DNA from: Eleusine coracana subsp. coracana
Lineage: Eukaryota; Streptophyta; Magnoliopsida; Poales; Poaceae
Length of the DNA stretch: 64,000 nucleotides
Direction of reading: 5' to 3'
Assembly (NCBI GenBank): GCA_032690845.1
Contig: CM064424.1
Coordinates: 33,739,969 to 33,803,968, forward strand
Under the pieces are notes generated by a model. That model had not been told where the DNA came from. It did not search any database and worked only from the letters and a program-made list of their open reading frames with translations. Below, in pieces: positions 1 to 12,203 of this stretch (position 1 is its first letter; the number at the start of each line of letters is the position of its first letter). The translations under genes and the position numbers were made by a program.

Positions 1-1299
1 CGTCGTGCTCAAGCTCTAGAGCTTTGCGGTGACATGGAGACGAGCGGCATCAAGTCGACGTTCGGCGAGGAGGGTCGGAAGGTAGTGCTTGTCGTGGGGC
101 GGCTTCGGGTTCCGGCGGCGGTCAGGGAAAACTTCAACTGCGCACAAATCATTGAGAAATCCTAGTGCTAGAGTGGTCAGGGAGTAACGCCGAGGGTTTG
201 CGCATGCGTGTGAAGAGAAACGAAGCGAGGAGGCTCACCGAGCACTACGAATTCCGGCTAGTAGTAGAGGACGTCGCCAAGGAATCACCTTTGGTTTTTT
301 CTTCAATTCAATCCATTCGTGCACGAATTCGGCCAGGCCAGTTCAGAGGGAGGTAGAGGGGGAGTAGGTGAGTGCTTTGGAGCTCTCAGCTCGACTCAGA
401 GGGCAGGGAATCTGTGGCCACGTGAGGTTGACTCAGGTTCGGTAATGGCGGCTGGTAGTAGGAGAAGAATGGGAGCAGAGGGAGCTGGGTTAAAGGGAGA
501 AGCTTGGTTTCGTGGTGACTCACTGAGGCGCCTTGGTGTCACGGATAAGTCAGCGGAGTGGTTGGGGTCTGGGAGCGGGAAGAGGGGCAGGAATTGAAGC
601 CCTTGCTGATCGCCATTGCTAGCGTGCAGGAGCGAGGAGGGCGGCCATTGGGCATCGTTTGTAGCAGAGCTGATGGATGGGACATGACGGTGAGCAGGGG
701 GAGCAGGTGGCACTATTGCACGTGAGGAGTCCCGAGGTGGAGTGAAGATAGGCCGAAGCGTGCGCAAGCGGTAGAGCTCTGCTCCTGCTGCGCCAACGGG
801 AGGAGGAAGAAAAAGGATTTTTCACTACACCCCCCTGTTCTTTCAGATTCTTGCAACTAGGTCCTTGGTCAAAGGTAATCCAAATAAAAATAGCTAGGGG
901 CCTCCAAATGATTTAGGATTTTGCACATAGGTCCTTGGTGATATTCCTGGTGCTTTGGTGGGATCCATGTGGTCAGAATATTTATAATTATTTTATAATT
1001 ATTTCCCCATTGTTAATGGTTTCTATGCTTTAATTAATTAATTGGGGTATTTCCACATTTGGTAAAATGCTCATTAAATTCATAAAATTCTATTTTATTA
1101 TTATTAATCTGATTATAAATTTATTTGGCATATGTCATATTGAAATTTTTAAGTTACTTCAATATTTTGGTTGTAGGATTTTTGAATTACCTAGAATTAA
1201 TTAAAAAGATGAGTGAAGCTTTATTATTTCATGCTATAATTACTTATAACGTGTGCTCTTTATGCTTGTTAGGAAAAAATGAGACACCTGGGTGTCACA
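1..1299 (-). repeat. Element A: 3' LTR (partial, minus-strand Tekay-like gypsy)
   Basis: Read on the minus strand, the LTR begins at 1299 with TGTGACACCCAGGTGTCTCA and runs off the left window edge. The stretch 694-1299 is a direct repeat of 24471-25037, the other LTR remnant of the same element. It also aligns loosely with the LTR of element B at 1975, including the shared TGTGACACCC start. A polypurine tract lies directly outside it at 1300-1315 (minus-strand purines). The short open frames within are GC-rich LTR sequence without coding character. The end of this LTR is outside the window. Confidence 0.75.
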
Positions 1300-1974
1300 G
1301 CCCTCCCTCCTTAAATAAATCTCGTCCCGAGATTATGAACAAGGCAAATTAGAGGGAAGTACGGTGGTCAAGGTATACCTGTGTATGACGACCAAAATTT
1401 TGGGTAATGTGTACTCAGGAATTCTTTAGATTCCCAAGTGGATTCGTCTTCCGAGTGATTACTCCACTGAACTTTATAGAATTTGATGGTTCTTTTTCAG
1501 ATTGTGTCCTCTTTCTCATCGAGGATCCTTATTGGTTATTCGGAGCATGTAAGATCGGGTTGAAGTTGGTCATAGTCTTCCAAGATTTTGTCAATGGGTG
1601 GTTTGAGACACCGCTTTAATTGAGAGATGTGAAAGGTGTTATGAACTCCAGATAAATTAGCAGGTAACTGCAGCTTGTAGGCTACATTTCCACATCATTC
1701 CAGAATTTGGAATGATCCAATATAACAAGGAGCTAACTTTCCCTTGACTCCAAACCGTTGAATACCCTTTATAGGCGACTCTCGGAGATAGATATAGTCA
1801 CCTTTATTGAAATATCGTGGTCTAAGTCGTCTATTTGCATACTTCTCCTGACGGCATTTAGCAGCTTTAAGATTTGCCTGAATGGTATGAACTTTTTCTT
1901 CTGTATGCTTGACAAGGTCAGGACCAAAGGTTACTCTTTCTCCAGATTCAGACCAGTTTAACAGTCTTCTACAA
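1300..1974 (-). pseudogene. Element A: integrase C-terminus and chromodomain remnant
   Basis: Translating the minus strand gives the C-terminal part of a Ty3/gypsy integrase (residues such as NWSESGERVTFGPDLV), then the GPY-type module (GVKGKLAPCYIGSFQI), then a chromodomain-like segment KVQWSNHSEDESTWESKEF. The matching part of element B at 11536-12135 is the closest relative in the window. Several stops interrupt the frame, one directly after the GPY-type module. Unlike B, this copy keeps the Trp in KVQW. The frame is broken at 1974, where element B is inserted. A C-terminal chromodomain with this motif places A in the Tekay/Del group of chromoviruses. Confidence 0.8.
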
Positions 1975-4900
1975 TGTGACACCCAGGTGTCTCACTTCTG
2001 TTTAATAAGCATGTTAAGCACAAATCATGAATTGCATAGCATGAAATGGTAGAGGCCACCCATTGAAATAATTCTAGGCAAATAAAAACCCTGCAACCAA
2101 GTTATTGAAACAACCCAAAAATTCCAATCCAACTTATGCCAAATAATTTCATAAACAACTTGGTAACAGTAAATTAGAACATTATAAATTTATTGAGCAT
2201 TTTATTTGAATTGCAAAAGCCACAATTAATTAATTAATGCTTAAGCATCAATTTAAGGCAATTATTAATTTCTAAAAATATTTTTATGAAAAACACAAAT
2301 AAACTTCACCAGAGTGTTCTCCACTATTTAAACAGCCAGCACACCAATTTTTACCATTTTTGAAATTTTCTAGCTATTTTAAACTGAAATAAACTGAGCC
2401 AAGGACCTAGTTGTGAAGATCTGAAACTTTGGGGCGCAGAGGGAGATCTCCTTCTCCTTCCTCCTCACTGGCGCAGAGCCCCCTGCCGACGCCTACCTCT
2501 CTGCTGCATGCTAGCTCGCCTGCCTCCCCCCCTCGGGACTCCACGTTGCTACAGGGCATCAATGTTCGCTCCGTCCCCTCTGCTCTCTCCCTCTCTCCCC
2601 GTTTCCCCAGCTACGGACGCCACCCCATCTTCAATTTCGGCCACTCTACTCGCCGACATGGCTGCTGCCTGCTCGCTCGCCCAACCCGTGCACCCTGCCG
2701 CTCCCGTCGCCTCTTCTACACAATTCGATGCGCTGACCTAGCGCGACCCCGAGCCACCCCACCCCTGATTCCCTCTCAGCCGTTATGACATCCTCCCGGG
2801 TCCTTTTCTCCCTCCCCATTCTTTGCCATTGCTGCCCTGAGCGTGACCTTGCTACCCTGCGCACCCGTCGCCATCAAACCTCACCGATACCTGAAACCAA
2901 TGCGTACTCATTCCCTTCTCCCTCCCACACCTTGCTAAGGCCTTATTCCCATCAATAATTGGACGGAATTTGCACGAGCACAAGAAATCAATCTCCGGCA
3001 AACTCCATCGGTGGTAGCCTAAATTCCTGGCCGTTGGTGAGCCTCACCTCCTCTTTTTCGCCTCGTCTTCGTGCGCAACTCTTTGCCAAGCGCGCCTAAC
3101 TGGTTTTTCCTTGGAATTCTTGCGCAAGGTAGCCAACGTTCTCAAATTTTCTCTGCCATTGCCTTGTTCTTGCCCGATCGTCATCGCCTCCACGGTGAGC
3201 TCTATGCTCCGGTGCTCCTCGAAGCCAACAATCTTGGTGCCGGTAATTGCCTCGTCCCCGTGAAGCATTAGGAACATACGGTGTTTCATTTGGTGCCCTC
3301 TATCCAACGCGTGACATCGTCAAAGGTCGCCTTTCGCCGCTCCTCATCGCCGACCCTTCCCCGGTGAGCCTCTGACCTCGTAAACCCTACCAACCCCTCC
3401 GCCTTGATTAATGCGCTTGTCCTCTACCCCTGCGGCGAGCTTTCGCCCCGCGCAGAGCCGCGCAGCGAGCTCCCGGCCGAGCGCCACCCTGCTCCGGCAA
3501 GCCTGCTGGCAGCTTCGTTGTCGCCCATGTGGCGTCGACGTGTCTCTTGCGTGGCACTGAGCTGGCGCCTACGTGGCAGCCCATAAAACCAGAAACACCA
3601 GGAAAAGGCCAGAAAATGCTTTTAACTTTGAAAACTCATAGTAAATCGAATTTAAACCCATTTTTGCTGAAACAAATTTTGTTAGATTGGCACTGACGTA
3701 CTCTAATTTAGTAAAATGTCAAATCAATGTCTCGGTTCATATAATTTTATTGATTCATTTAATTGTCCAAACACCAGTTAATTCACCAGAAATTCTATGA
3801 ATGGAATTAAATCCTGATTTTTGGCATGCTAAGTAAACACATGAACATCTACCACCCCAACTTTTGGTTTGGCAAAATATGAATCATATTATGCTCTGGA
3901 ATTTATTTAGGGTTTTTGCTTAGAGTAATCCTAGTAATTATTCTATAAATAATCTGCCCTTGCCACATGGCATAGAAATCACTAATGTGGTCCTCTGTAC
4001 ACAGTAAATCACACATGTCCAAAAATATAAATTTGTTTTGCTAATTAATTAATTGCCCATGTTACTTATTTACCTTGTTCAATTGCATAAAGAATATATA
4101 TACCTAAAATCTTAATTAACAATCCACCTTCTCTGAAGCTTATGGCTTCGAGAACATAAAATAATTTTTAATTGATATTAAAACATGATGTGCTTGCATG
4201 CATCATGTCATTGCATTCAACGGTATTTCGCTAATGTCGTTAAATACCATTCTATCATATAGGCAACAACAACCAGGAGCAAAAAGAGGATTTTCAGAAG
4301 GACGTTAACCCTCAAGAGCAGGAAGTAGAAGTTGCTAACACTAGTGTTGATCCAGGCAAGCCCCGGTTTGCATTCGCCTTCTTATAAATCTTGCTAGTTT
4401 ACAATAATACTAGTGTCTATACTTGTTGTTGTATTAGGTCATAGGAGTTGATTGAAACCCACCTTGCATGATATCCAAATGACCTATGCTACTGTCTTAG
4501 AACTTGGTAGGATCAGTACTGTCACGCTATGCTTAGTAATGGCTAGTCTCGTTAAGAAGGTATTATTAATACTAAGGAATGAACTTGACCACTAGAACGG
4601 GAATTATTAAAAGAAGTTTATTTTATATTATGACCGGGCAGGGATAATGCATGTGTAGGTTACAGCAACACATGGGTGTTGGTTGCGGTAGCCCTGCCTT
4701 GTCGAACCTAGGACCCGTCCGTGGTCGGCCCCTTGATCAAGTATTGAACAGTACTGAATGCATGCTAGCTTATGGGCACTAGTAAACCGATGTAGCATTA
4801 AAGGTCACTTGCATTAAGGACGGTTAAGGTGCGTTGGTCATTGACCCTCCTACTGCTGGAGTGGCCGGTTCAGACCATGAAGTACTGTTGGTAGAAAGGC

Positions 4901-5727
4901 ATGCCCACTCGATGTCACCACACCCGGGCCGAGGTATAGGTGCTTTTCTTGCGAAAGGTTGCCATATACAACCTTAACTGGTGCGTATGTGTTGTGCATC
5001 TTGGGTTTTCCCAGCTGGTGTAAATCGATTGTAATTGATGTCCCTCGCAGTAATGAGTACGGCTTGGTCATCGCGCCAATCACGTTGTCGCACTTGATAC
5101 TTGGAAATTGATTATGATGTTTATTGTTGATTATGATTGTTGCTACTCTTCTGTTGTACTTATTTTATGTATTGTTCTATTATCTTATTGTTGCCACTAA
5201 AGTTACATTTCAGTTCAACCCATTAACTTGGCAAATAAAACTTGATAGAACTAATAGGTTGCTTAGTACGAGTCCTTTCAAACAAGCCACCTATTAGAGC
5301 CTGTGCATATCTAGGTGTCCGATGGGTAAGTCTTGCTAAGTAATTAGTACTTAGGCTTTGTGCCATTGTGTTTTTCCGGTAATGAAGAAATAGAGTTTCC
5401 TATAGATGTGCTGCCTTGGATCATGCAGGTCCCTGAGGGTTGGACTGCCCACTGGGAGTCCGACTTGCCGCCGTAGTGATGTTGTGTGTTGCTAAAGTGA
5501 TTGTTCTTCGGGCATGAACCATTACTATGTTGTATCGTCGAGCTCGTAGTCCTTAACATTATCGCTTCCACTATTTTCAAAACATTCATGAACTTGTATT
5601 ATTCCGCTGCACTCTGAATCATCGTATTCATGTAATATTCAACTTAAATTTGGACCAATATTGTATTATCAAGTGTCTGCACTATTAGCACCGTCGGGAC
5701 CTCGATCCTCCGAGAAGGGGCGTCACA
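1975..5727 (+). repeat. Element B: 5' LTR (3753 bp)
   Basis: This is a direct repeat of 12204-13036 plus 20810-23706. It starts TGTGACACCC and ends GGCGTCACA, the usual TG...CA form. The middle (about 2430-3590) is CT- and GC-rich; the rest is AT-rich. Open frames such as 2429-2788 and 3404-3586 lie in the pyrimidine-rich part, are not conserved with the other LTR copy and are not genes. The two LTRs differ at roughly one base in twenty by eye, so the insertion is not recent. Confidence 0.88.
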
Positions 5728-5729
5728 GC

Positions 5730-5742
5730 TGATATCAGAGCC
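5730..5742 (+). other. Element B: primer-binding site
   Basis: TGATATCAGAGCC lies two bases after the end of the 5' LTR. It is one base from the usual plant initiator-Met tRNA-complementary site TGGTATCAGAGC. Its position fixes the LTR end and the plus-strand orientation. Confidence 0.85.
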
Positions 5743-7114
5743 ATGGTCCATGGTGATACAACAAATAAATCATATTTTCAAAAACTATGATATTTGTAAG
5801 TGAGGATACGTTAGTGTTGCCCATGTAGATAATAGGGTGGTGACAAAGCTAACCTGGGTTATGATTGTTTATATTACTTGCATCTACGGCTTCTTCAAAC
5901 GAAGGTACGTGCGTGCTTAAACGACATGCGTATCGGTGTCTGTGCTCGCAGGCGGATACGAGACACTCTTGGCTCGTGACATATCACGGGGCGATCCTTT
6001 TCCATGGATCGTTACTAGTAGAAATGTGCTTCTTTTTGTAGTTTCTTTTGAATTTGATATATTATTTCTGGAATGGATTTTCTGCAGGTACGCTAATGCC
6101 GTTAGCATAACACTTAGATTGACTTACGTGTTAAGTATGGGTCATCACCAAGTATCCATGCCGCTAAGTATCGGCAAAAATAGGCGTTGTGTAGAGAGGA
6201 ACGCTAGGATTATAAAATAAAAAATTTTGCATCATGCATATATAACTAAACTAAAATTTGGTTCTCTCCTTGCTCACCAACCTCTGAATAAAAATTTTCT
6301 AAGCATGATAAGTATAAAGTTCTGAATTACAAGGTAACAAGAATCTTTCCTGTTTTTAGCTGCCAACTTCAAAAATTCATAACTATTAATTTACTCAACC
6401 AAATAAGGCATAAAAATACTTTTCGGAAAGGTCTCAACATCCCCTGTCACCTAGAATTTAAATTAAAATTCGATCATAAGAGTAACAACCTCAGAAAAAG
6501 AGAACAAGTACAATCTGTCAACTCACTGCTTTCAGCATGACCCTGAACTTAAATATTTCATAACTAAAGTTGTACTTCGAATTTGCAAGAGTTTAAACCC
6601 AATCTGGAAAGCCTTTGAAGTCTATTTTCATATCCAATAGGTTTCATAATTTTGTTGTCTTCCCTATGTCCAGTAGAGCCAAAACACTCATCCTCTGTCA
6701 TCCTGAAACAGAATCTGCCAACCTGAACTTGTAAAATTCATAAGTCCAGATTTACTTGGAATTTTTGAAAATATAATTACAATCTGGAAAGCTATGAAAG
6801 TGAGGTATAACCTGATCCCAACCCCAATTTTTAAGACTTTGTTTTTTGTTCAAAATACCCACTTTTCTGACTGTATCCGTTTTTTAAAACCCATCACCGT
6901 ATTATTGCCCCTTGAGGCTGGAAAACGTGAACTAAAAACTTGGTCTCTGTATTTCATAGCACTTTATATGAAATGCATCTTTACTGTAGGGAATGTTTGA
7001 CTCAATCAAATTGTAGTGATGTAGTTTTGCTATCATTACTAGCACCATGACAGTTGTTAGTGATGTGCATTTTGCCCATGGAACACTGTACTCACCATTG
7101 GGTTTTTATTCCAG
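5743..7114 (+). other. Element B: untranslated leader
   Basis: This is about 1.4 kb of AT-rich sequence between the primer-binding site and the first coding remnant. Small open frames exist (5936-6220, 6794-7000) but have no recognisable domain and no copy elsewhere in the window. The end of the stretch (TTTTTATTCCAG at about 7103-7114) resembles a plant 3' splice site just before coding sequence starts, so the extra ORF downstream may have been spliced from an upstream exon. That is inference. Confidence 0.5.
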
Positions 7115-8018
7115 ATTGGTGACCACGGTTTTGAGGAGCTCTCACACGACGGGTGGCACTACACCACCGGTCTCCACCACCGTGGCTTTCCTACACTTTT
7201 GTGGGATCTGCTACACTTGTTGGACTATGACGAGACGCCCTCCTACAAGGGCCATGAGATCCGCCACCATGGGGTGACCCTTGCTGAGGTGCACATCAGC
7301 GTGCCCACTCACCCACGCAACCTCGACATGGCGGGGATGGAGAGCACGGCGACTTGTGGGAGCCTCTGTGAGGGCTTGGAGAGAGTCACCCACAGGGCCT
7401 CAAGCAGTTCTGCGGGCGCCACACCATAGCGCTCTCTTGGACTCCGTTTGAGATGATTCCCATCTGGCACCAGGCCGACCCGGTCTGGCAGAGGCGCATG
7501 AGGCGCATCGCCCGTGACGTCTACCTGGCATATCACGCGGGGTACCACCATGTATCCCACTACTCCGAGTACCTCCTCAACTTGGATGAGGAGGCTAGCA
7601 GCCACAGCAGGATTTTACTGGCTGACGTTGAGCAGGCTTGGGTGCAGAGGAATGATCTGCAGACACAAGTTGATGCACAACAGAGGGAGATTCAGCGGCT
7701 GACCGCTGCTCTGAGGCGAGTGAGACTCGCGTTACTGAGGTCACTAGACAGCGCGACACCCTCGTGCAGGAGATTGACAGGCGCGGCGTGATTATGGAGC
7801 AGCGCGCCAACCACAACGAGCACCTGCAGCATCAGTTGACGACTGCACTGCACGAGATGGAGCTCATGGGAGAGGATCTAGAGACCATGGCTCACGAGAA
7901 CCAGGGCCTGCAACAGCAGCTAGAGGCGGTCCTGGCGCCATCAACGGCACCTGAGGAGGAGGATCCGGACGAGGACATGGAGGAGGATCCGGACCAGGAT
8001 CATGATAGACCGGACTAG
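7115..8018 (+). pseudogene. Element B: extra ORF upstream of gag, coiled-coil protein (frameshifted)
   Basis: Three overlapping frames join into one protein of about 300 residues. The N-terminal part (7115-7400) has a compact domain with HDGWHYTTGLHHRGFP and LLWDLLHLLDYDETPSYKG. The middle (7400-7720) has an acidic/aromatic stretch, then a Gln/Arg-rich heptad region. The last part (7720-8018) continues the coiled coil (EIDRRGVIMEQRANHNEHLQ) and ends in an acidic tail of Glu-Asp-Pro repeats. Two single-base frameshifts (near 7400 and 7720) break it. I recall similar proteins as recurrent 'hypothetical proteins' in grass genomes tied to gypsy elements; the function is unknown. A coiled coil next to gag suggests a particle or assembly role, but that is inference. 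It is not the standard gag: the gag remnant follows. Confidence 0.6.
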
Positions 8019-8186
8019 ATCGTGTAGGCAGGACAAGTTGGGTAGGTAGCTTTTGTCGACCACGCGAGGTTGTGGTATTTTGGGGGATCACTGTGTGAGG
8101 TGCTTTTGTAACTCGATGGTCGCATATCCCGAGTTCATGTACTTAAGACTATGTTGACTTATGTTATGTGTTGGTTGTACCCCTTT

Positions 8187-8751
8187 TCCGCTACTGAGTA
8201 TGTCAATACTGAGGATAAAAAGAGATATGCATTTCTACGTGGTATGAATGCCACCCTTAAGGAGCGTCTGACTTGGCAAACAACCAGCACATACAACGAC
8301 TTGGTCAATTCTGCTACTGTTCAGGAAGGCGCTATGTGCCAAGTTGAAGAAGAAGATCGCAAAAGAAAAGCCCCTGCTAGTGCCTCTGCTGCCCCACAGG
8401 TGAAGCACCGCCTGATTTACACTTCACCTATCGGACAGCATTTCCAGGCATCTCCGCAACAGTAGCATCAGCGGCGATATGGTCAGAACTACTCGAGGCC
8501 ACCCCAGCAGCAGAACTTTCCACCTCGTGCACCGTATCAATAGTAGAACAACCAGTACCATGCACCATATCAGCAGCAAGGAAACCAGAATGTTTGTGTC
8601 CCACAGCCTGCTGATCGAGGAAGCAACTACCCATGCTACAACTATGGTCGTACCGGCCATTTTGCTAAGAACTGCACTGCACCTAGGCGCAACAACAACA
8701 ACAACAACAACAACCCGCGTCAGAACCCAATAGGAATGTAAATACACCGTC
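8187..8751 (+). pseudogene. Element B: gag C-terminal remnant with damaged zinc knuckle
   Basis: The frame gives a gag stretch after the capsid-like domain (NTEDKKRYAFLRGMNATLK), a basic/Ala-rich linker, a Gln/Tyr/Pro-rich segment, and a zinc knuckle read as CYNYGRTGHFAKNC near 8631-8675. The expected CX2CX4HX4C has lost its second Cys to Tyr. Stops at 8463-8465, 8541-8543 and 8544-8546 sit in a Gln-rich stretch and are explained by CAG to TAG. Eight Asn codons (AAC repeat) follow the knuckle. The N-terminal two thirds of a normal gag are missing: the coiled-coil ORF ends at 8018 and the remnant begins almost at once, so an internal deletion is likely. Confidence 0.75.
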
Positions 8752-8764
8752 ACGTGGTGCCCAT

Positions 8765-10315
8765 GTGAACTACACCAATGCTGAAGATATCCCTCAGGGC
8801 GAACCTGTGCTGACCGGTACGCTCTCGCTCTATCACCAGCCTGTCCTTGCACTTTTTGATTCTGGTGCTATGCATAACTTCATTAGCAAAGCTTGTGTGC
8901 AAAAACATAAACTCCACACCACCGTCATAAATAGATGCTACACCGTCCGCTCTCCTGCTGGACAAATTTTAGCTAACAAGGTAGTGTGTAAGGCTCCACT
9001 AGAAATTAATCGAAAGATCTACCCCACTGATTTCATCATGCTCAAGGCTCAAGAGATCGACCTGATCATAGGTATGATCTGGATGAAAACCAATAGAGCC
9101 ATACTAGACATTGAGCCTCGCATCGTTCACATCAACTCTCCCTTGCATGGGAAGGACACACTTTCTCTAAATGCCAATTCATCGAAAGCCTTGGATGTCT
9201 ATCACTTGGAAGGGCAATCACTCGAGAGTATTCCCGTTGTTCATGAGTATCCGGACGTGTTTCTCGAGGACATCTCTGGTCTACCGCCTGACCGTGACAT
9301 GGAATTTAAGATAGAGCTACAGCGAGGAACTTCTCCGATATCCCGTCGCTCGTATAAAATGCCCCCGAATGAGCTGGCTGAGTTAAAAAAGAAATTGAAT
9401 GAGTTATTGGAAAAGGGATTCATTCGTCCAAGCACTTCACCTTGGGGCTGCCCTGCTATTTTTGTGAAGAAGAAGGACAAGTCCTTGCGCCTTGTCGTTG
9501 ACTATTGGCCTCTTAACGAAGTTACCATCAAGAATAAATACCCATTACCCCGTATAGATATCCTCTTTGACCAATTGGTTGGTGCTAAGTTCTTTTCAAA
9601 GATTGACCTCCGTTCGGGCTATTATCAAATCAAGATTAGAACCGAAGACATCCCGAAGACCGCCTTCTCTACTAGATATGGATTGTTTGAGTATCTAGTA
9701 ATGTCATTTGGATTGACAAATGCCCCTGCTCATTTCATGTATGTCATGAATTCAGTATTCATGCCCGAGTTGGACAAATTTGTGGTAGTATTCATTGATG
9801 ACATCCTCGTCTATTCTAAGTCAAAGGAAGAGCATGCTGAACATCTTTGCATTATTCTTCAACGCCTTCGAGATCACAAGCTATATGCAAAATTCAGCAA
9901 GTGTGAATTTTGGTTGGACTGTGTGCCATTTCTTGGTCACATAGTCTCTTCGGAAGGTATCTCGGTGGATCCTAGCAAGGTTCAAGATGTGTTGGATTGG
10001 AAGTCACCAAAGATGGTTCATCAAGTACACAGTTTCCTTGGGCTAGCCGGATATTATCGTAGATTCATTCCAAATTTTTCTCGGCTGACCAAACCCATCA
10101 CGGGGCTGCTGAAAAAGGAGAAAAAGTTTGACTGGAACAACAGTTGTGAAGAAGCATTTCAAGCATTGAAGAAATTATTGACCACTGACCCAGTACTGGC
10201 TCAACCAGACATCACCAAGCCGTTCGACGTGTTTTGTGATGCATCTGGGACAGGACTTGGATGTGTGCTCATGCAGGAAGGTCGTGTCATTGCCTATGCA
10301 TCTCGACAAGTATGA
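8765..10315 (+). pseudogene. Element B: pol part 1, protease, reverse transcriptase, start of RNase H
   Basis: This 516-codon frame is the best preserved part of element B. Protease: active-site motif FDSGAMHNFIS with Asp at residue 32. Reverse transcriptase: the fingers/palm segment KIDLRSGYYQI, the catalytic box FIDDILVYSK (Asp pair at residues 345-346, normal for plant gypsy) and the SFLGLAGYYRRFI connection segment. RNase H begins with VFCDASGTGLGCVL (first catalytic Asp at residue 492). The frame stops at 10313-10315, where the RNase H context predicts Trp, so TGG to TGA is the simplest cause. The ATG at 8765 is only the first Met in the open frame; the enzyme would normally be released from a gag-pol polyprotein. 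Not functional as it stands. Confidence 0.9.
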
Positions 10316-10717
10316 AAGCATGAAGAGCACTATCCAACTCATGATTTGGAACTAGCTGCAGTTGTACTTGCACTAAAAATATGGAGGCATTATTTGCTTG
10401 GAAGCCTAGTACACATCTACACGGATCATAAGAGCTTGAAATATATTTTCACTCAAACCGATCTAAACATGAGGCAACGCCGGTGGCTAGAACTAATCAA
10501 GGATTATAACCTGGAGATTCATTATCATCCGGGCAGGGCCAATGTAGTCGTCGATGCGTTGAGTAGGAAGGTACACTACCATAACTTAGTACTGGAATAT
10601 CAGAACAACGGCAACCACGTCACTGCTTCAGAACCTAGCCTTCACGTTTTGTCTGCTATAATGATTAACGACCTTAGTGTACATTCTACTATTCATGAAG
10701 AAATCATTGTTGCATAG
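10316..10717 (+). pseudogene. Element B: pol part 2, RNase H C-terminal half
   Basis: The same frame continues after the stop. Recognisable are HDLELAAVVLALKIWRHYL (RNase H helix with catalytic Glu), IYTDHKSLKYI (catalytic Asp), and ANVVVDALSRK with the final Asp. It ends at TAG 10715-10717, where a Trp codon is likely. About 60 residues of linker to the integrase precede that stop. With 8765-10315 it forms a complete RNase H interrupted by one stop. Confidence 0.85.
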
Positions 10718-12135
10718 AAAAATGACATTGGTATGAATCATATCCGTCAAAACATTAAGAAGGGTAAAGCAAAATGATTCACTCAAGACTCTGATAGTAC
10801 CCTATGGTTCAATAAATGTTTGGTAGTACCAAAAGATTTTGAACTTAGACGAAAAATCTTGGATGAAGCACATCACTCCAAGTACTCCATCCATCCGGGT
10901 AGTAATAAAATGTACCAAGATCTGAAGAAGAATCTCTAGTGGACAAGAATGAAGTGAGAAGTGGCTCGATATGTTGCAGAATGTGATACTTGTCAGAGAG
11001 TTAAGGCTGACCATTTGAAACAATCCGGATTGCTTCAACCATTGAGTATTCCCGCTTGGAAATGGGAGAACATTAGCATGGACTTTATTGTTGGCCTACC
11101 TCCCACTTCGCGTAAGCATGATTCTATTTGGGTCATTGTAGACTGACTCACCAAATCTGCTCACTTCTTGTTGGTCAACAATAGATATAGCATATGACAA
11201 TACGCTGAGCTATACATTGCAAGAATTCCGTGTCATCATGGAGTACCCAAGACCATCATCTCAGATCATGGTTCGCAGTTTGTCGCTCATTTCTAGGAAT
11301 AGCTGCATGCATCTTTGGGTATAGGCCTAATTCGTAGTTCTGCTTACCATCCCACCACCGATGGACAGACAGAGCTTGTCAACCAAATTTTGGAAGATAT
11401 GCTTAGGGCATGTGTTTTAACACATGGTGGTAACTAGGATGAGTATCTCCCCTACGCTGAATTCTCGTATAACAACAGTTACCAGGAGAGTGTGAAAATG
11501 TCACAATTTGAAGCACTCTATGGACGCAGTTGTAGAACACCGTTAAACTGGTCTGAATCTGGAGAAAGAGCAACCTTTGGTCCTGACATTGTCAAGGATG
11601 CAGAAGAAAAGTTCGTACCATTCAGGCAAATCTTAAAGCTGCTAAATGCCGTCAAGAGAAGTATGCCAACATATGACATAGGCCCTTATATTTCAATAAA
11701 GGTGACTACGTCTATCACCGAGTGTCGCCTATGAAGGGTATACAATGGTTTGGAGTCAAGGGAAAGATAGCTCCCCATTATATTGGGCCATTCCAAATTA
11801 TGGAACGATGTGGAAAGGTGGCCTACAAGCTGGAGTTACCCGCTAATCTATCTGGAGTTCACCACACCTTCCATGTCTCTCAGTTGAAGTGGTGTCTCAA
11901 ACCACCCACTGACAAAATCTTAGAGGAATATGACCAACTCCAACCCGATCTCACATACTCTAAACAACCGATAAAGATCCTCGATGAGAAAGAGCACACC
12001 ACCCATAAAAGAACCCTCAAATTCTATAAAGTTCAATAGAGCAATCACTCGGAAGATGAGTCCACTTGGGAATCTGAAGAATTTCTGAGTACTCATTACC
12101 CGGGATTTTGGTCGTCATACACAAGTATACTATGA
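10718..12135 (+). pseudogene. Element B: integrase and chromodomain, many stops
   Basis: Order of domains: N-terminal zinc module (HHSKYSIHPGSNKMY to CDTCQRVKADH), catalytic core with MDFIVGLPPTSRKHDSIW, ISDHGSQFVAHF and the downstream TDGQTELVNQ segment carrying the DDE residues, GPY-type module (GVKGKIAPHYIGPFQIM), and a C-terminal chromodomain remnant with TYSKQPIKILDEKE and STWESEEFLSTHYPGFW. In-frame stops occur at 10775, 10937, 10955, 11144, 11195, 11294, 11300, 11435 and 12037. A frameshift near 11650-11700 moves the C-terminal part to another frame. Several stops correspond to Trp or Gln in the relative A. The chromodomain binds modified histone tails in active chromoviruses and steers insertion; here it is dead. 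Confidence 0.88.
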
Positions 12136-12190
12136 CCACCGTACTTCCCTCTAGTTTGCCTTGTTCAAAATCTCGGGACAAGATTTCTTT

Positions 12191-12203
12191 AAGGAGGGAG
12201 GGC
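12191..12203 (+). other. Element B: polypurine tract
   Basis: AAGGAGGGAGGGC lies directly before the 3' LTR start TGTGACACCC. It is the expected primer for plus-strand DNA synthesis. The same tract, in reverse, adjoins the LTR of element A at 1300. Confidence 0.85.

Noticed and set aside
9791..9802. FIDD instead of YxDD in the RT of B as a defect
   Set aside because: Phe-Ile-Asp-Asp is usual in plant chromovirus reverse transcriptases; the Asp pair is intact.
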